Notes under the pieces: generated by a model
Seen by the model: the letters and a program-made list of their open reading frames with translations, nothing else
Told to the model about the DNA's origin: nothing
The model's database searches: none
Made by a program: the position numbers and the translations under genes
Source: an uncultured Oscillospiraceae bacterium
Lineage (GTDB): Bacteria; Bacillota; Clostridia; Oscillospirales; Acutalibacteraceae
Length of the DNA stretch: 17,108 bases
Reading direction: 5' to 3'
Assembly (NCBI GenBank): GCA_900543795.1
Contig: UQSH01000039.1
Coordinates: 1 to 17,108 of the forward strand
Part shown: piece after piece, positions 8,445-15,035 of the stretch
Layout of the letters: each line of letters begins with the position of its first letter
How positions within the stretch are numbered: position 1 is the stretch's first letter

Positions 8445-9305
8445 TTACTCTGCCGCGGCTTGCTCTGCGGCGTTTTCCTTATTCTCTGCCTTTGGCTTTT
8501 CGGCAACAACCTTTTTGAGCATTTCCTTTTCTTCCTTCATTGCCCTTGCTCTGCTGTCTTTTTCGCCCTTTGTCATTTCCTCATAAACGGCGGAAACGGT
8601 TTCAACATCGCCCTGAGAAATTATTTTGCCGTGGTCAAGGAGAATTGCCGTGTCGCAAATTGCCTTAACCTGCTCAATGCTGTGAGAAACGAAAAGAACC
8701 GTTACACCGCTTTCAAACATAGACTGAACCTTTTTAAGACTCTTTGTTCTGAACTTTGCATCGCCAACCGAAAGCACCTCATCAAGAATAAGAACATCGG
8801 GATCAACCGCAGTTGCAATTGAGAAGCCGAGACGCGCCTTCATACCGGATGAATAGTTTTTAAGCGGAACATCAATGAAATGACCGAGCTCTGAAAACTC
8901 AACAATTTCATCATATTTAGACTGAATATATTCCCTTGAATATCCAAGGATAGCACCGTATAAAAAGATATTTTCCTTGCCCGAATAGTTTGGGTCAAAG
9001 CCTGCTCCGAGTTCAAGAAGCGGAGCGATAACGCCCTGCTTTTCAACCTTGCCCGAGGTTGGCTTATAAACTCCGACTATTGTTTTGAGCAGCGTGCTTT
9101 TTCCTGCGCCGTTAAAGCCGAGGATTGCAAGGTGCTCGCCCTTTTTAACCTCAAAATTAATATCCTTTAAAGCGTCAAACTTTTTATATTCAAGCTTTCC
9201 CTTTAAAAATTTAATAACATATTCTTTAAGGTTGTCCACCTTTTCCTTATTAAGATTGAAGGACATTGTTACATTTTGAACGGAAATAGCAACATCTTCA
9301 CGCAT
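8445..9305 (-). CDS. ABC transporter ATPase, polysaccharide/teichoic-acid export type
   Basis: This 286-residue ATPase resembles Wzt, RfbE and TagH, which drive export of surface polysaccharides or teichoic acids. Visible motifs are Walker A GFNGAGKST (63-71), the signature YSSGMKAR (151-158), Walker B VLILDE (171-176), a D-loop SVGD and the switch His208 in SHS. The FDALKDINFEVKKGEHLAILG lead-in and LLELGAGFDPNYSGKENI are typical of this subgroup. The C-terminal 45 residues are a charged Lys/Glu/Ala tail, not the folded glycan-binding domain of long Wzt proteins. No six-helix permease gene is in the window, which is odd because the two are usually adjacent. An ATG at 9317 is also possible. 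The ATG at 9305 was preferred because GGTGAT lies just before it, whereas AAAGG is too close to the first ATG. Confidence 0.87.
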   Translation of the reverse strand: MREDVAISVQNVTMSFNLNKEKVDNLKEYVIKFLKGKLEYKKFDALKDINFEVKKGEHLAILGFNGAGKSTLLKTIVGVYKPTSGKVEKQGVIAPLLELGAGFDPNYSGKENIFLYGAILGYSREYIQSKYDEIVEFSELGHFIDVPLKNYSSGMKARLGFSIATAVDPDVLILDEVLSVGDAKFRTKSLKKVQSMFESGVTVLFVSHSIEQVKAICDTAILLDHGKIISQGDVETVSAVYEEMTKGEKDSRARAMKEEKEMLKKVVAEKPKAENKENAAEQAAAE

Positions 9306-9336
9306 AGTAATCACCATAGCCTTTCGGGTGAAATAA

Positions 9337-10245
9337 TTATTTTCCTTTTCGTTTTAATTTCCAAACTGCCGAAATCAAAACGATATAAACAAGAACTGCC
9401 GTTACGCTGACCAAAAAGAAGCCTGCAATCGAATAATCAAAATGGCTTTCAAGAGCACAAAGAAGATATTCGGGATAAACGGACGGCTTGAAGCTTTTGA
9501 ATTTAAAAAACAGAGCAACTGAAAGCGCAAAACCCGCAAAGCCCGCCGAGCCTGCCGAATAGGCAATAAATCGGAGCGCTCTGTATCTTTTTCTGCCCAC
9601 ATAATAAAGTATTACGGCAACAATAACGGATAAAACGCCGAAGGCGCAAATAATTATATTTAACGCCAGCTTGATTATTTCGTCTGCATGGGCAATCTCG
9701 CTTAATCTGCCTGCTTCAACACAATCGCAAATATAAGCGTTCAACTCGTCTGAAATTGCCTTAACCTTTGCCTGAACGCTCTTGCTTTTAGCATTTTCTC
9801 CCGAGCGTTCAAGAGAAATCAACATCTGATTTTCAAATTCAGCACAAACCTGTTCAACATAAACAGAATAATTTTCAAAGGCATCTCCTTCGGAAAGATT
9901 AAACTGCTTATAAGCATAGGATGAATTAATCTTATCAACATCATCATAACCGATAACATCATAATAATCAATATCAATTGAATTTTCAAGGCATTTATCA
10001 TCAATAAATGTGCCTATATATTCAAGCATGCTTCGGTTATACGAATAAGAGGTAAACGCCTGCGCTATGCTTTTCGGATTAAACGCAACCGCTCTTAACC
10101 CCGTGCAAACAAGCGCAATTATGAGAAACAACGAAAGAAAAAACGACAAAACATATTTAACTGCGGCTTCGCCCTTTGTGTCTGCAATAACACGGGAGCT
10201 GTGATTTGAGCTGCGGTGGTAATCCGTATTAAATCTTTTAGCCAT
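9337..10245 (-). CDS. Four-helix membrane protein with large extracytoplasmic domain, function unknown
   Basis: I do not recognise this 302-residue protein. Hydrophobic segments are at about 31-50, 190-215, 223-248 and 271-296. A polar domain of roughly 140 residues lies between the first and second segments and is probably outside the cell. The N-terminus is basic and Ser/His-rich, so it is probably cytoplasmic. The layout (one helix, outer domain, three helices) is unlike an ABC-2 permease, which has six helices. It is similar in plan to the DUF1461/TIGR01906 integral membrane family, but I cannot claim homology. The start codon overlaps the stop of the sortase-like gene by one base (TAATG) and has a strong AAGGGGG before it, so the two are probably translationally coupled. 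Confidence 0.8.
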   Translation of the reverse strand: MAKRFNTDYHRSSNHSSRVIADTKGEAAVKYVLSFFLSLFLIIALVCTGLRAVAFNPKSIAQAFTSYSYNRSMLEYIGTFIDDKCLENSIDIDYYDVIGYDDVDKINSSYAYKQFNLSEGDAFENYSVYVEQVCAEFENQMLISLERSGENAKSKSVQAKVKAISDELNAYICDCVEAGRLSEIAHADEIIKLALNIIICAFGVLSVIVAVILYYVGRKRYRALRFIAYSAGSAGFAGFALSVALFFKFKSFKPSVYPEYLLCALESHFDYSIAGFFLVSVTAVLVYIVLISAVWKLKRKGK

Positions 10246-10901
10246 TACTGCGCCCCCTTTTCAAGCTGCAAGGAGGCTTTGCCGACAAGCTGAGCGAGCA
10301 CGAAGCCCTCGTAATTTCCCTTAATTGAGTTTTCACTTTGAGTGCAGGCAATAATCAAATCGGCATCAGTGCCTTGCGGATTATCCGTTACGGCAACAAC
10401 CCTGTATTCATACTGCGTATCATCGGTTTTAACAATTATAATATTTCCCTGTGAAAATGACGCAATTGATTTAAGGGCGGTTGTGTAATACCCTGTTAAA
10501 TAAGCGCAGGAATCCTCGCCGAAGAGCCCTCCGTTTTCCGAAAGGGCAAGTCCGTTTCTTAAAGACGCACGGCTTTGACCGTAAAATATCTGTTCGTTTA
10601 CGCCTGCTTCTTCACAAACAAGCGTTCCGATTCTTGCGCCCGGCTGCATATTTTCTGCCGAAAAGGCTCCGCCTGCCTGAATATCTCCCTCTGATTTAAC
10701 GAAAACGCTTTCGGCTGCTTCAACAAGGGACTCAAATTCGGAAAACAGCTTTAATTCTGCGGGGAGCGTAACAACAAGAGCAATAGCCGAAAATATAACG
10801 GGAATTAAAACATATTCCAAGACGCTTTTTCTTTTTTTATGCCTGCTTTTAGAACTGCCGGCTACGGAATTATCCGCAGTCATATTTTCCTCTTTTACCA
10901 T
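10245..10901 (-). CDS. Sortase-fold-like membrane protein lacking the catalytic His
   Basis: This 218-residue protein has one N-terminal membrane anchor (about 28-49) after a basic segment, then an outside domain that follows the class C/D sortase pattern. IGTLVCEEAGVNEQIFYG is the first strand region, GNIIIVKTDD..YEYRVV the central strands and LIIACTQ the strand with the catalytic Cys (Cys186). Where sortases have the His of a GHR motif, this protein has TGYYTTALKSI, so the His is Tyr138. The Arg expected after the Cys also seems absent (NYEGFVLAQ). It is therefore a probable non-catalytic or altered sortase. No LPXTG substrate is visible nearby. An in-frame ATG at 10883 has the better AGAGG site, so the protein may be six residues shorter. 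It starts 13 nt after ilvD and overlaps the next gene by one base. Confidence 0.65.
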   Translation of the reverse strand: MVKEENMTADNSVAGSSKSRHKKRKSVLEYVLIPVIFSAIALVVTLPAELKLFSEFESLVEAAESVFVKSEGDIQAGGAFSAENMQPGARIGTLVCEEAGVNEQIFYGQSRASLRNGLALSENGGLFGEDSCAYLTGYYTTALKSIASFSQGNIIIVKTDDTQYEYRVVAVTDNPQGTDADLIIACTQSENSIKGNYEGFVLAQLVGKASLQLEKGAQ

Positions 10902-10914
10902 TAATATTACCTAA

Positions 10915-12576
10915 TCAGTCTTCAAAAACAGCACCCTTTGAACCGCTTTGAACATGCTGAGCATATCTTTTAAGGTAGCCTGTAAGCTCCTGAACAGGAG
11001 GCTGCCACTTTGCTTTTCTTTGCGCAAGAACCTCCTCGGGAACATTAACACGAAGAATTCTTGCGGGAATATCAATTTCGATTTCGTCGCCATCCTCAAC
11101 AAGTGCGATTGTTCCGCCCTCTGCTGCTTCGGGGCTGACATGACCGATTGATGCGCCTCTTGTTGCGCCGCTGAAACGACCGTCTGTTAAAAGAGCAACG
11201 GAATTTCCGAGGCCCATACCGATAATAGCGGAGGTTGGAGAAAGCATTTCTCTCATTCCCGGGCCGCCCTTGGGTCCTTCATAGCGGATAACAACAACAT
11301 CACCTGCAACAACCTTGCCGCCGGTGATAGCCTCAATGGCTTCTTCCTCACTGTTATAGCACTTTGCAGGGCCCTTATGCTTCATCATTTCGGGAGCAAC
11401 TGCGCCCTTCTTAACTACCGAGCCTTCCTCTGCAAGATTGCCCGTAAGAACTGCTATACCGCCGTCTGCCGAAAACGGATTTTCAATAGTATGTATAATT
11501 TCTCCGTCTGCATCGGGTGCAGCGGCAATTCTGTCTGCAACCGTTCCGCTGACTGTTAAGCAATCCGTGTTAATCATACCGCCTCTTGCAAGCTCCTTCA
11601 TAACTGCCTGAATACCGCCAACATCGTTTAAATCGGTAATAAATACAGATGAAGCGGGATTAAGCTTGCAGATTTGAGGAGTTTTTCTGCCGTATGCATC
11701 AAGGTCGTTAAGATTAATATCGTGGCCTGCGGCGTGAGCAACGGCGGTTAAATGAAGAATGGTATTTGTTGAACAACCGATAGCCATATCGGTTCTCATA
11801 GCATTTTCAATTGCCTTTTCAGTAATAATATCGCTTGGCTTAATATCCTCTTTAAGAAGCTCCATAACCCTTTCGCCTGCCATTTTTGCAAGGCGGAGTC
11901 TTGCGCTCATAACAGCAGGAATTGTGCCTGAGCCGGGAAGCGACATACCGATTGTTTCGGTTAAGCAATTCATTGAATTTGCGGTGTACATACCCGAGCA
12001 GGAGCCGCAGGTTGGGCATGCGGTAAATGCGCAGGATTCAAGATTTGCATCACTCATTTTGCCCACTGCATTTGCACCTACATATTCAAACTGCTCGGAA
12101 AGTCCTATTCTGTTAGTTGTTTCGGTGCTTCTTCCGGGAAGCATTGGACCGCCCGAAATAAAGATACACGGCAAATTAAGTCTGCAAGCGGCAAGAAGCA
12201 TACCCGGAACAATTTTATCACAGTTAGGAATGAAAACGATTGCATCAAGCGGATGAGCGGTAAGCATAACCTCAATTGAATCGGCAATAAGCTCTCTTGA
12301 ACAAAGGCTGTATTTCATACCTCTGTGGTTCATTGCAATACCGTCGCAAACGCCGATGGTGTTAAATTCAAACGGAACGCCGCCTGCATTTCTTATGCCG
12401 GCTTTAACCTGCTCCGCAATTTTATCAAGATGCATATGGCCGGGAATATAGTCGCTCTTTGAATTAACAACGGCAACAAACGGCCTTTTCATTTCGAGTT
12501 CGTCAATTCCGAGAGCTCGTAAGAGAGAACGGTGAGGGGCTCTTGACGGGCCCTCTTTGATTAAATCTGATCTCAT
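10915..12576 (-). CDS. ilvD: Dihydroxy-acid dehydratase
   Basis: IlvD removes water from 2,3-dihydroxy-isovalerate and -methylvalerate to give the 2-oxo acids that become valine, isoleucine and leucine. The 553 residues match the family from end to end: IPNCDKIVPGM (Cys119), CPTCGSCSGMYTANSMNCL (187-205), PGSGTIPAV, and the later GGPGMREML and DGRFSGATRG. The first loop reads IPGHMHL. Dehydratases of the oxygen-stable [2Fe-2S] type have a Cys there, so this is more probably the [4Fe-4S], oxygen-sensitive form, which fits an anaerobe. CGGAG lies 9 nt before the ATG. It heads a run of minus-strand genes with short gaps and is preceded by an unusually long leader. The downstream envelope genes have no obvious link to amino-acid synthesis. 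Confidence 0.97.
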   Translation of the reverse strand: MRSDLIKEGPSRAPHRSLLRALGIDELEMKRPFVAVVNSKSDYIPGHMHLDKIAEQVKAGIRNAGGVPFEFNTIGVCDGIAMNHRGMKYSLCSRELIADSIEVMLTAHPLDAIVFIPNCDKIVPGMLLAACRLNLPCIFISGGPMLPGRSTETTNRIGLSEQFEYVGANAVGKMSDANLESCAFTACPTCGSCSGMYTANSMNCLTETIGMSLPGSGTIPAVMSARLRLAKMAGERVMELLKEDIKPSDIITEKAIENAMRTDMAIGCSTNTILHLTAVAHAAGHDINLNDLDAYGRKTPQICKLNPASSVFITDLNDVGGIQAVMKELARGGMINTDCLTVSGTVADRIAAAPDADGEIIHTIENPFSADGGIAVLTGNLAEEGSVVKKGAVAPEMMKHKGPAKCYNSEEEAIEAITGGKVVAGDVVVIRYEGPKGGPGMREMLSPTSAIIGMGLGNSVALLTDGRFSGATRGASIGHVSPEAAEGGTIALVEDGDEIEIDIPARILRVNVPEEVLAQRKAKWQPPVQELTGYLKRYAQHVQSGSKGAVFED

Positions 12577-12815
12577 AATTACATCTCCGTTATATAAAAA
12601 TTATTTATTTAAAGGCTTCATCGTGGGGACGAAAGCAGACATCATTTACTTGATGTGCTGTGACCTCATATTTTTTACTACCGCAGCAATTTTTGTACTT
12701 TTGGGGTCGCTCGCAGGTCTTCGAATAATATCGAATTTGATTGCGATTACTGTATAAATTGGTGTAAATGGTGTAAGCACTTTATCCTGAAACGAATAAA
12801 CCGCTAAAAATCAAT
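12577..12815 (-). promoter_or_regulatory. Long untranslated leader of ilvD, no known riboswitch recognised
   Basis: If transcription starts near 12815, about 240 nt precede the ilvD start. Local structure includes a hairpin at 12634-12659 (6 bp plus 3 bp with a 2-nt bulge) and TTCGA..TCGAA at about 12720-12735. GACCT and AGGTC near 12715-12720 and 12662-12667 could enclose the middle part. I see no T-box AGGGUGG sequence and no terminator with a T run. A GTG with AGGA before it could open a 44-codon reading frame (LTPFTPIYTVIAIKFDII...) rich in Thr, Ile and Val. This is only suggestive of a leader peptide. No larger gene is supported in this stretch. Confidence 0.35.
12758..12776 (+). repeat. 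Short direct repeat, left copy
   Basis: ATTGGTGTAAATGGTGTAA is nearly the same as ATTGGTGTAAATTTGGTGTAA at 14957, in the same orientation and 2.2 kb away. The copies lie at the two edges of the accessory block. The 9-mer ATTGGTGTA occurs a third time at 13367-13375. This could be the mark of an insertion (an attachment-site pair) or unrelated leftovers of a recombinase gene end. No recombinase gene remains. Confidence 0.4.
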
Positions 12816-12822
12816 TCGCTTT

Positions 12823-12851
12823 ATTATACTCATTTTTGAAGTACGAGTCAA
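12823..12851 (-). promoter_or_regulatory. Strong promoter of the ilvD operon
   Basis: On the minus strand TTGACT (12851-12846) is followed after exactly 17 nt by TATAAT (12828-12823), the best promoter match in the window. It starts 22 nt after the stop of the zinc-ribbon gene and points to ilvD. Transcription would begin near 12815. Confidence 0.75.
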
Positions 12852-12872
12852 GACCTTCAAATTCAGACCTTC

Positions 12873-13313
12873 TTACTGTGAAGCAAGGTCATTGAATCCT
12901 GCAAGGACTTTATTATGTGAGCAGTATGGACAGCCTGTGCCGTTTACCGTTCTGCTTTTAACGCTTGCTTCCCATTCGTGTCCGTGTTTGCATTTCCAAA
13001 TAATCTTCTTATGAGAAGCGACAGATACCTCGGTTGGCTTTAATTTGTTCTTTTCAGACCACTCCTGAGCCAACAGGGGCTTCAATGTGGCTAAATCATT
13101 GATACCCTCTATTACTCTCGCTCCTGAGCATATCGGGCATTTCTCGCCCTTTGAACGAGCTTTAACGCTCGTTTCCCACTCGTGTCCGCAAGCACCTTTC
13201 CACCACACTCTTTTATTTGAACCGAAGGTTATCTTATCCGGCGTCAGCGGTAAATTCTTCTCTGACCATTCAGGAATAAGCTCCGGATGAACGCTTGCTA
13301 AACTGCCCGTCAT
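12873..13313 (-). CDS. Treble-clef zinc-ribbon repeat protein, probably truncated
   Basis: This 146-residue protein contains two tandem repeats of the DUF4379-type treble-clef zinc ribbon. Repeat one has Cys42-Gly-His44-x-Trp and Cys59-x2-Cys62. Repeat two has Cys108, His112, Trp114 and Cys128-x2-Cys131. Each repeat begins with a P.L..EWSEKN segment. A third repeat starts (AGFNDLAS) and is cut off by a stop after five or six residues, so the C-terminus looks lost. Longer proteins with many such repeats are common in Firmicutes, where some carry a nuclease domain. Here no such domain is present. GGGGTGG lies 7 nt before the ATG. The frame is open for about 37 codons upstream without a start codon, so the N-terminus may also be missing something. 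Confidence 0.65.
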   Translation of the reverse strand: MTGSLASVHPELIPEWSEKNLPLTPDKITFGSNKRVWWKGACGHEWETSVKARSKGEKCPICSGARVIEGINDLATLKPLLAQEWSEKNKLKPTEVSVASHKKIIWKCKHGHEWEASVKSRTVNGTGCPYCSHNKVLAGFNDLASQ

Positions 13314-13394
13314 AGTACAACCACCCCTTCCTTTGTGATTATCCCAATTATATTGAGAAAATCGGGATTGGTGTAGTTTGCGAATAATAAGAAA

Positions 13395-13423
13395 GACCTT
13401 GGGAGAAAATATCTCTCAAGGTC
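13395..13423 (-). terminator. Probable terminator of the PAP2-like gene
   Basis: Two 12-nt arms (GACCTTGAGAGA with TCTCCCAAGGTC, one G-U pair) surround a 5-nt loop, followed on the minus strand by TTTCTTATTATT. It is 25 nt after the stop of the PAP2-like gene. The T run is interrupted, so termination may be partial. Confidence 0.6.
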
Positions 13424-13448
13424 AATAAGTGATTCCTCAGTTAGAATT

Positions 13449-14114
13449 TTATCTTTCCTGTCGGGCAATAAGAGTGGTTACACTATAATAAATCATCACT
13501 AAACCCGCACTTAAAATTGCCCCGCCAATAATATCAGTAATCCAATGAACACCGGATATCAACCTGCCAATTACCATAAAAGCAGTAAATGCAATTAAAG
13601 CAAAGGCAAATGCTCTTTTCATTTTTGTATTTCTAATTCTACTGTTTAGCTGCATAACAGCTGTCGGCATAACACACATAACAAGCAAGGTTGTCGATGA
13701 TGGATACGAAGCTTCAAGAAAACCGTTAATCAATACCGGGCGGTAATTGACAACATAAAATTCAAAAAACAAATATGCCGCCATTACAACAATATAGAAT
13801 GCTCCCAACACCAAAATACTGGAATCGACCTTGAATAAGCTTTTTCTTTTAATAAGCTGTATAAGTCCAAGCAACGCAAATCCCAAAATAAAGCAAAGCG
13901 GTATCAGTCCTAACCAGTCCGTAACGGTATATATTGCCATATGCACACCTGTCAGGCTGTGGATAAAGCCGTTCAAGGTTGCAAATCCAACAGAAGAGTT
14001 TTGTGGCCCGATGGGCTGAACATCAATAAGGCTTATTGCCACTGTCCACAAAATAAATAACACTACCATTGCTATTCCTGAAAGCAATACTTTTTGACTT
14101 TTTTCTTTTTTCAT
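13449..14114 (-). CDS. PAP2-like membrane protein with altered catalytic motifs
   Basis: This 221-residue protein has about six hydrophobic helices and the layout of PAP2 membrane phosphatases, which remove phosphate from lipid pyrophosphates or phospholipids. Motif 3 is intact: Arg184, His190 and Asp194 in GRLISGVHWITD. Motif 1 keeps the RP pair (Arg125-Pro126), but the upstream Lys is Glu. Motif 2, normally PSGH, reads YPSST, so the His is Thr. The loss of the motif-2 His would weaken or change the reaction. Some Firmicute relatives may share this state, so it could be a subfamily feature. A TTG at 14123 is less likely than the ATG at 14114, which has AAAGGA 9 nt before it. It follows the XRE-membrane gene by 108 nt on the same strand and may be under its control. 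Confidence 0.75.
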   Translation of the reverse strand: MKKEKSQKVLLSGIAMVVLFILWTVAISLIDVQPIGPQNSSVGFATLNGFIHSLTGVHMAIYTVTDWLGLIPLCFILGFALLGLIQLIKRKSLFKVDSSILVLGAFYIVVMAAYLFFEFYVVNYRPVLINGFLEASYPSSTTLLVMCVMPTAVMQLNSRIRNTKMKRAFAFALIAFTAFMVIGRLISGVHWITDIIGGAILSAGLVMIYYSVTTLIARQER

Positions 14115-14222
14115 TTTTATCAATCCTTTGCCATAATTATTTGGCTTTCGCCTGTTTACAATATAGGCGGAATGAATAAAAATGAAAAGAATTTCACCGT
14201 CACATTGGCGACACGCTTCGTA

Positions 14223-14828
14223 TCATCGCCATTTTATCAGCATCAGAGACTTTATCGCCAAGAAAACAAAAGTGAAAAAGGCTGCATAAGGTTGAAGTGT
14301 TATCATAAATTCTATTGTAGCAACTGTGCTTAACACAATGGATATTTGATGTTTGTGTTTCAACCAAAACACTGCTTCATAATTTTGTAGAGCGAGAAGC
14401 AAAACACCTGTAAGTACAATTCCAAATACAATAATTAAATACGGTATTTTGATATACTGCGGGGTACCTGTCAGCGAAAGTAAAGATACCTCTTTTATAA
14501 TCTCATCACCCTTTTGTCCAAAGAAAGGCAGAAACAGAAACATAATCAAACTGCAATCGAGTAAACCAAACACTAAGTCTCTTGTATGTTTTTCCTTTTG
14601 CTTATTATCCTCGTCAGCAATTTTAAGTATTTCTTCACCGGACAATAACTCATCTATTGACACTGAAAAAAACTTTGAAATTGCTTTTAATGACTCGATA
14701 TTGGGAACGCCTCTGCCGGATTCCCACTTAGAAATTGCAGTGCGAGACACAAATAACGCTTCCGCAAGTTCTTCCTGCGTGAGTCCTTTTTCTTTCCTCA
14801 ACTCTTGTAATTTTTCACTTAATTCCAT
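14223..14828 (-). CDS. XRE-family regulator with C-terminal membrane domain
   Basis: This 201-residue protein joins a DNA-binding domain to a membrane domain. Residues 3-57 are a Cro/CI-type helix-turn-helix (LRKEKGLTQEELAEALFVSR, then TAISKWESGRGVPN). After a charged linker there are about four hydrophobic helices (roughly 83-103, 124-146, 162-178 and 181-197). Such fusions are frequent in Clostridia, where they are thought to sense an envelope signal and act on their own and neighbouring genes. An ATG three codons upstream (14837) lies directly on the AAAGGA site. The ATG at 14828 has 9 nt spacing and is preferred. A palindrome at 14852-14865 is placed just before the gene. The PAP2-like gene downstream is the obvious possible target. 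Confidence 0.85.
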   Translation of the reverse strand: MELSEKLQELRKEKGLTQEELAEALFVSRTAISKWESGRGVPNIESLKAISKFFSVSIDELLSGEEILKIADEDNKQKEKHTRDLVFGLLDCSLIMFLFLPFFGQKGDEIIKEVSLLSLTGTPQYIKIPYLIIVFGIVLTGVLLLALQNYEAVFWLKHKHQISIVLSTVATIEFMITLQPYAAFFTFVFLAIKSLMLIKWR

Positions 14829-14851
14829 AATAAACATTCCTTTTGCACTCA

Positions 14852-14865
14852 GATACGAATGTATC
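14852..14865. promoter_or_regulatory. Palindrome upstream of the XRE gene, candidate operator
   Basis: GATAC and GTATC (5-bp arms, 4-nt spacer) lie 24 nt before the predicted start of the XRE-type regulator. Position and symmetry fit an autoregulatory site for a dimeric HTH protein. No second copy was seen nearby, so the call is tentative. Confidence 0.35.
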
Positions 14866-14876
14866 CTTTATTAGAA

Positions 14877-14905
14877 ATGGGCAATCCCACTATGGGACTG
14901 CCCAT
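14877..14905. terminator. Hairpin, possibly a terminator
   Basis: ATGGGCAATCCCA and TGGGACTGCCCAT are 13-nt arms with one mismatch and a 3-nt loop. On the minus strand it is followed by TTCTAATAAAGG, a poor T run. It could end transcripts coming from lysS about 130 nt upstream, or be a structural mark at the edge of the accessory block. Confidence 0.45.
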
Positions 14906-14956
14906 TCATTCCGTAAATTATGCGATTTTTTAGTCTCTGCACCGTTTTTAGCACCG

Positions 14957-14977
14957 ATTGGTGTAAATTTGGTGTAA
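14957..14977 (+). repeat. Short direct repeat, right copy
   Basis: ATTGGTGTAAATTTGGTGTAA is the partner of the copy at 12758-12776, with two extra T in the middle. It is 58 nt beyond the 3' end of lysS. Sequence on either side differs between the copies, so only about 19 bases are shared. Confidence 0.4.
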
Positions 14978-15035
14978 AGAGGTAAATTTATTCGGTTTGG
15001 AAAGTCCCGAAACCCGCATAAATACTGGGGTTTTC

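Noticed and set aside
11759..12256. A 165-codon plus-strand frame antisense to ilvD
   Set aside because: It mirrors a highly conserved coding region on the other strand and shows no domain or ribosome binding site.
12557..12757. A 66-residue hydrophobic plus-strand frame across the ilvD start
   Set aside because: It runs antisense to the ilvD start and leader, has no ribosome binding site, and its hydrophobic look follows from AT-rich DNA in this frame.
12577..12815. T-box riboswitch before ilvD
   Set aside because: No AGGGUGGNACC sequence and no terminator/antiterminator pair with a T run were found.
12758..14977. An intact mobile element (transposase or integrase) in the accessory block
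   Set aside because: No transposase or recombinase frame exists here; the short frames near the repeats contain stops and no catalytic motifs. Only the end repeats are reported.
15001..15035. AAACCC..GGGTTT hairpin directly after lysS as its terminator
   Set aside because: The stem is only 6 bp with a loop of about 11 nt and is followed by CGGGACTTTCC on the minus strand, without a T run.
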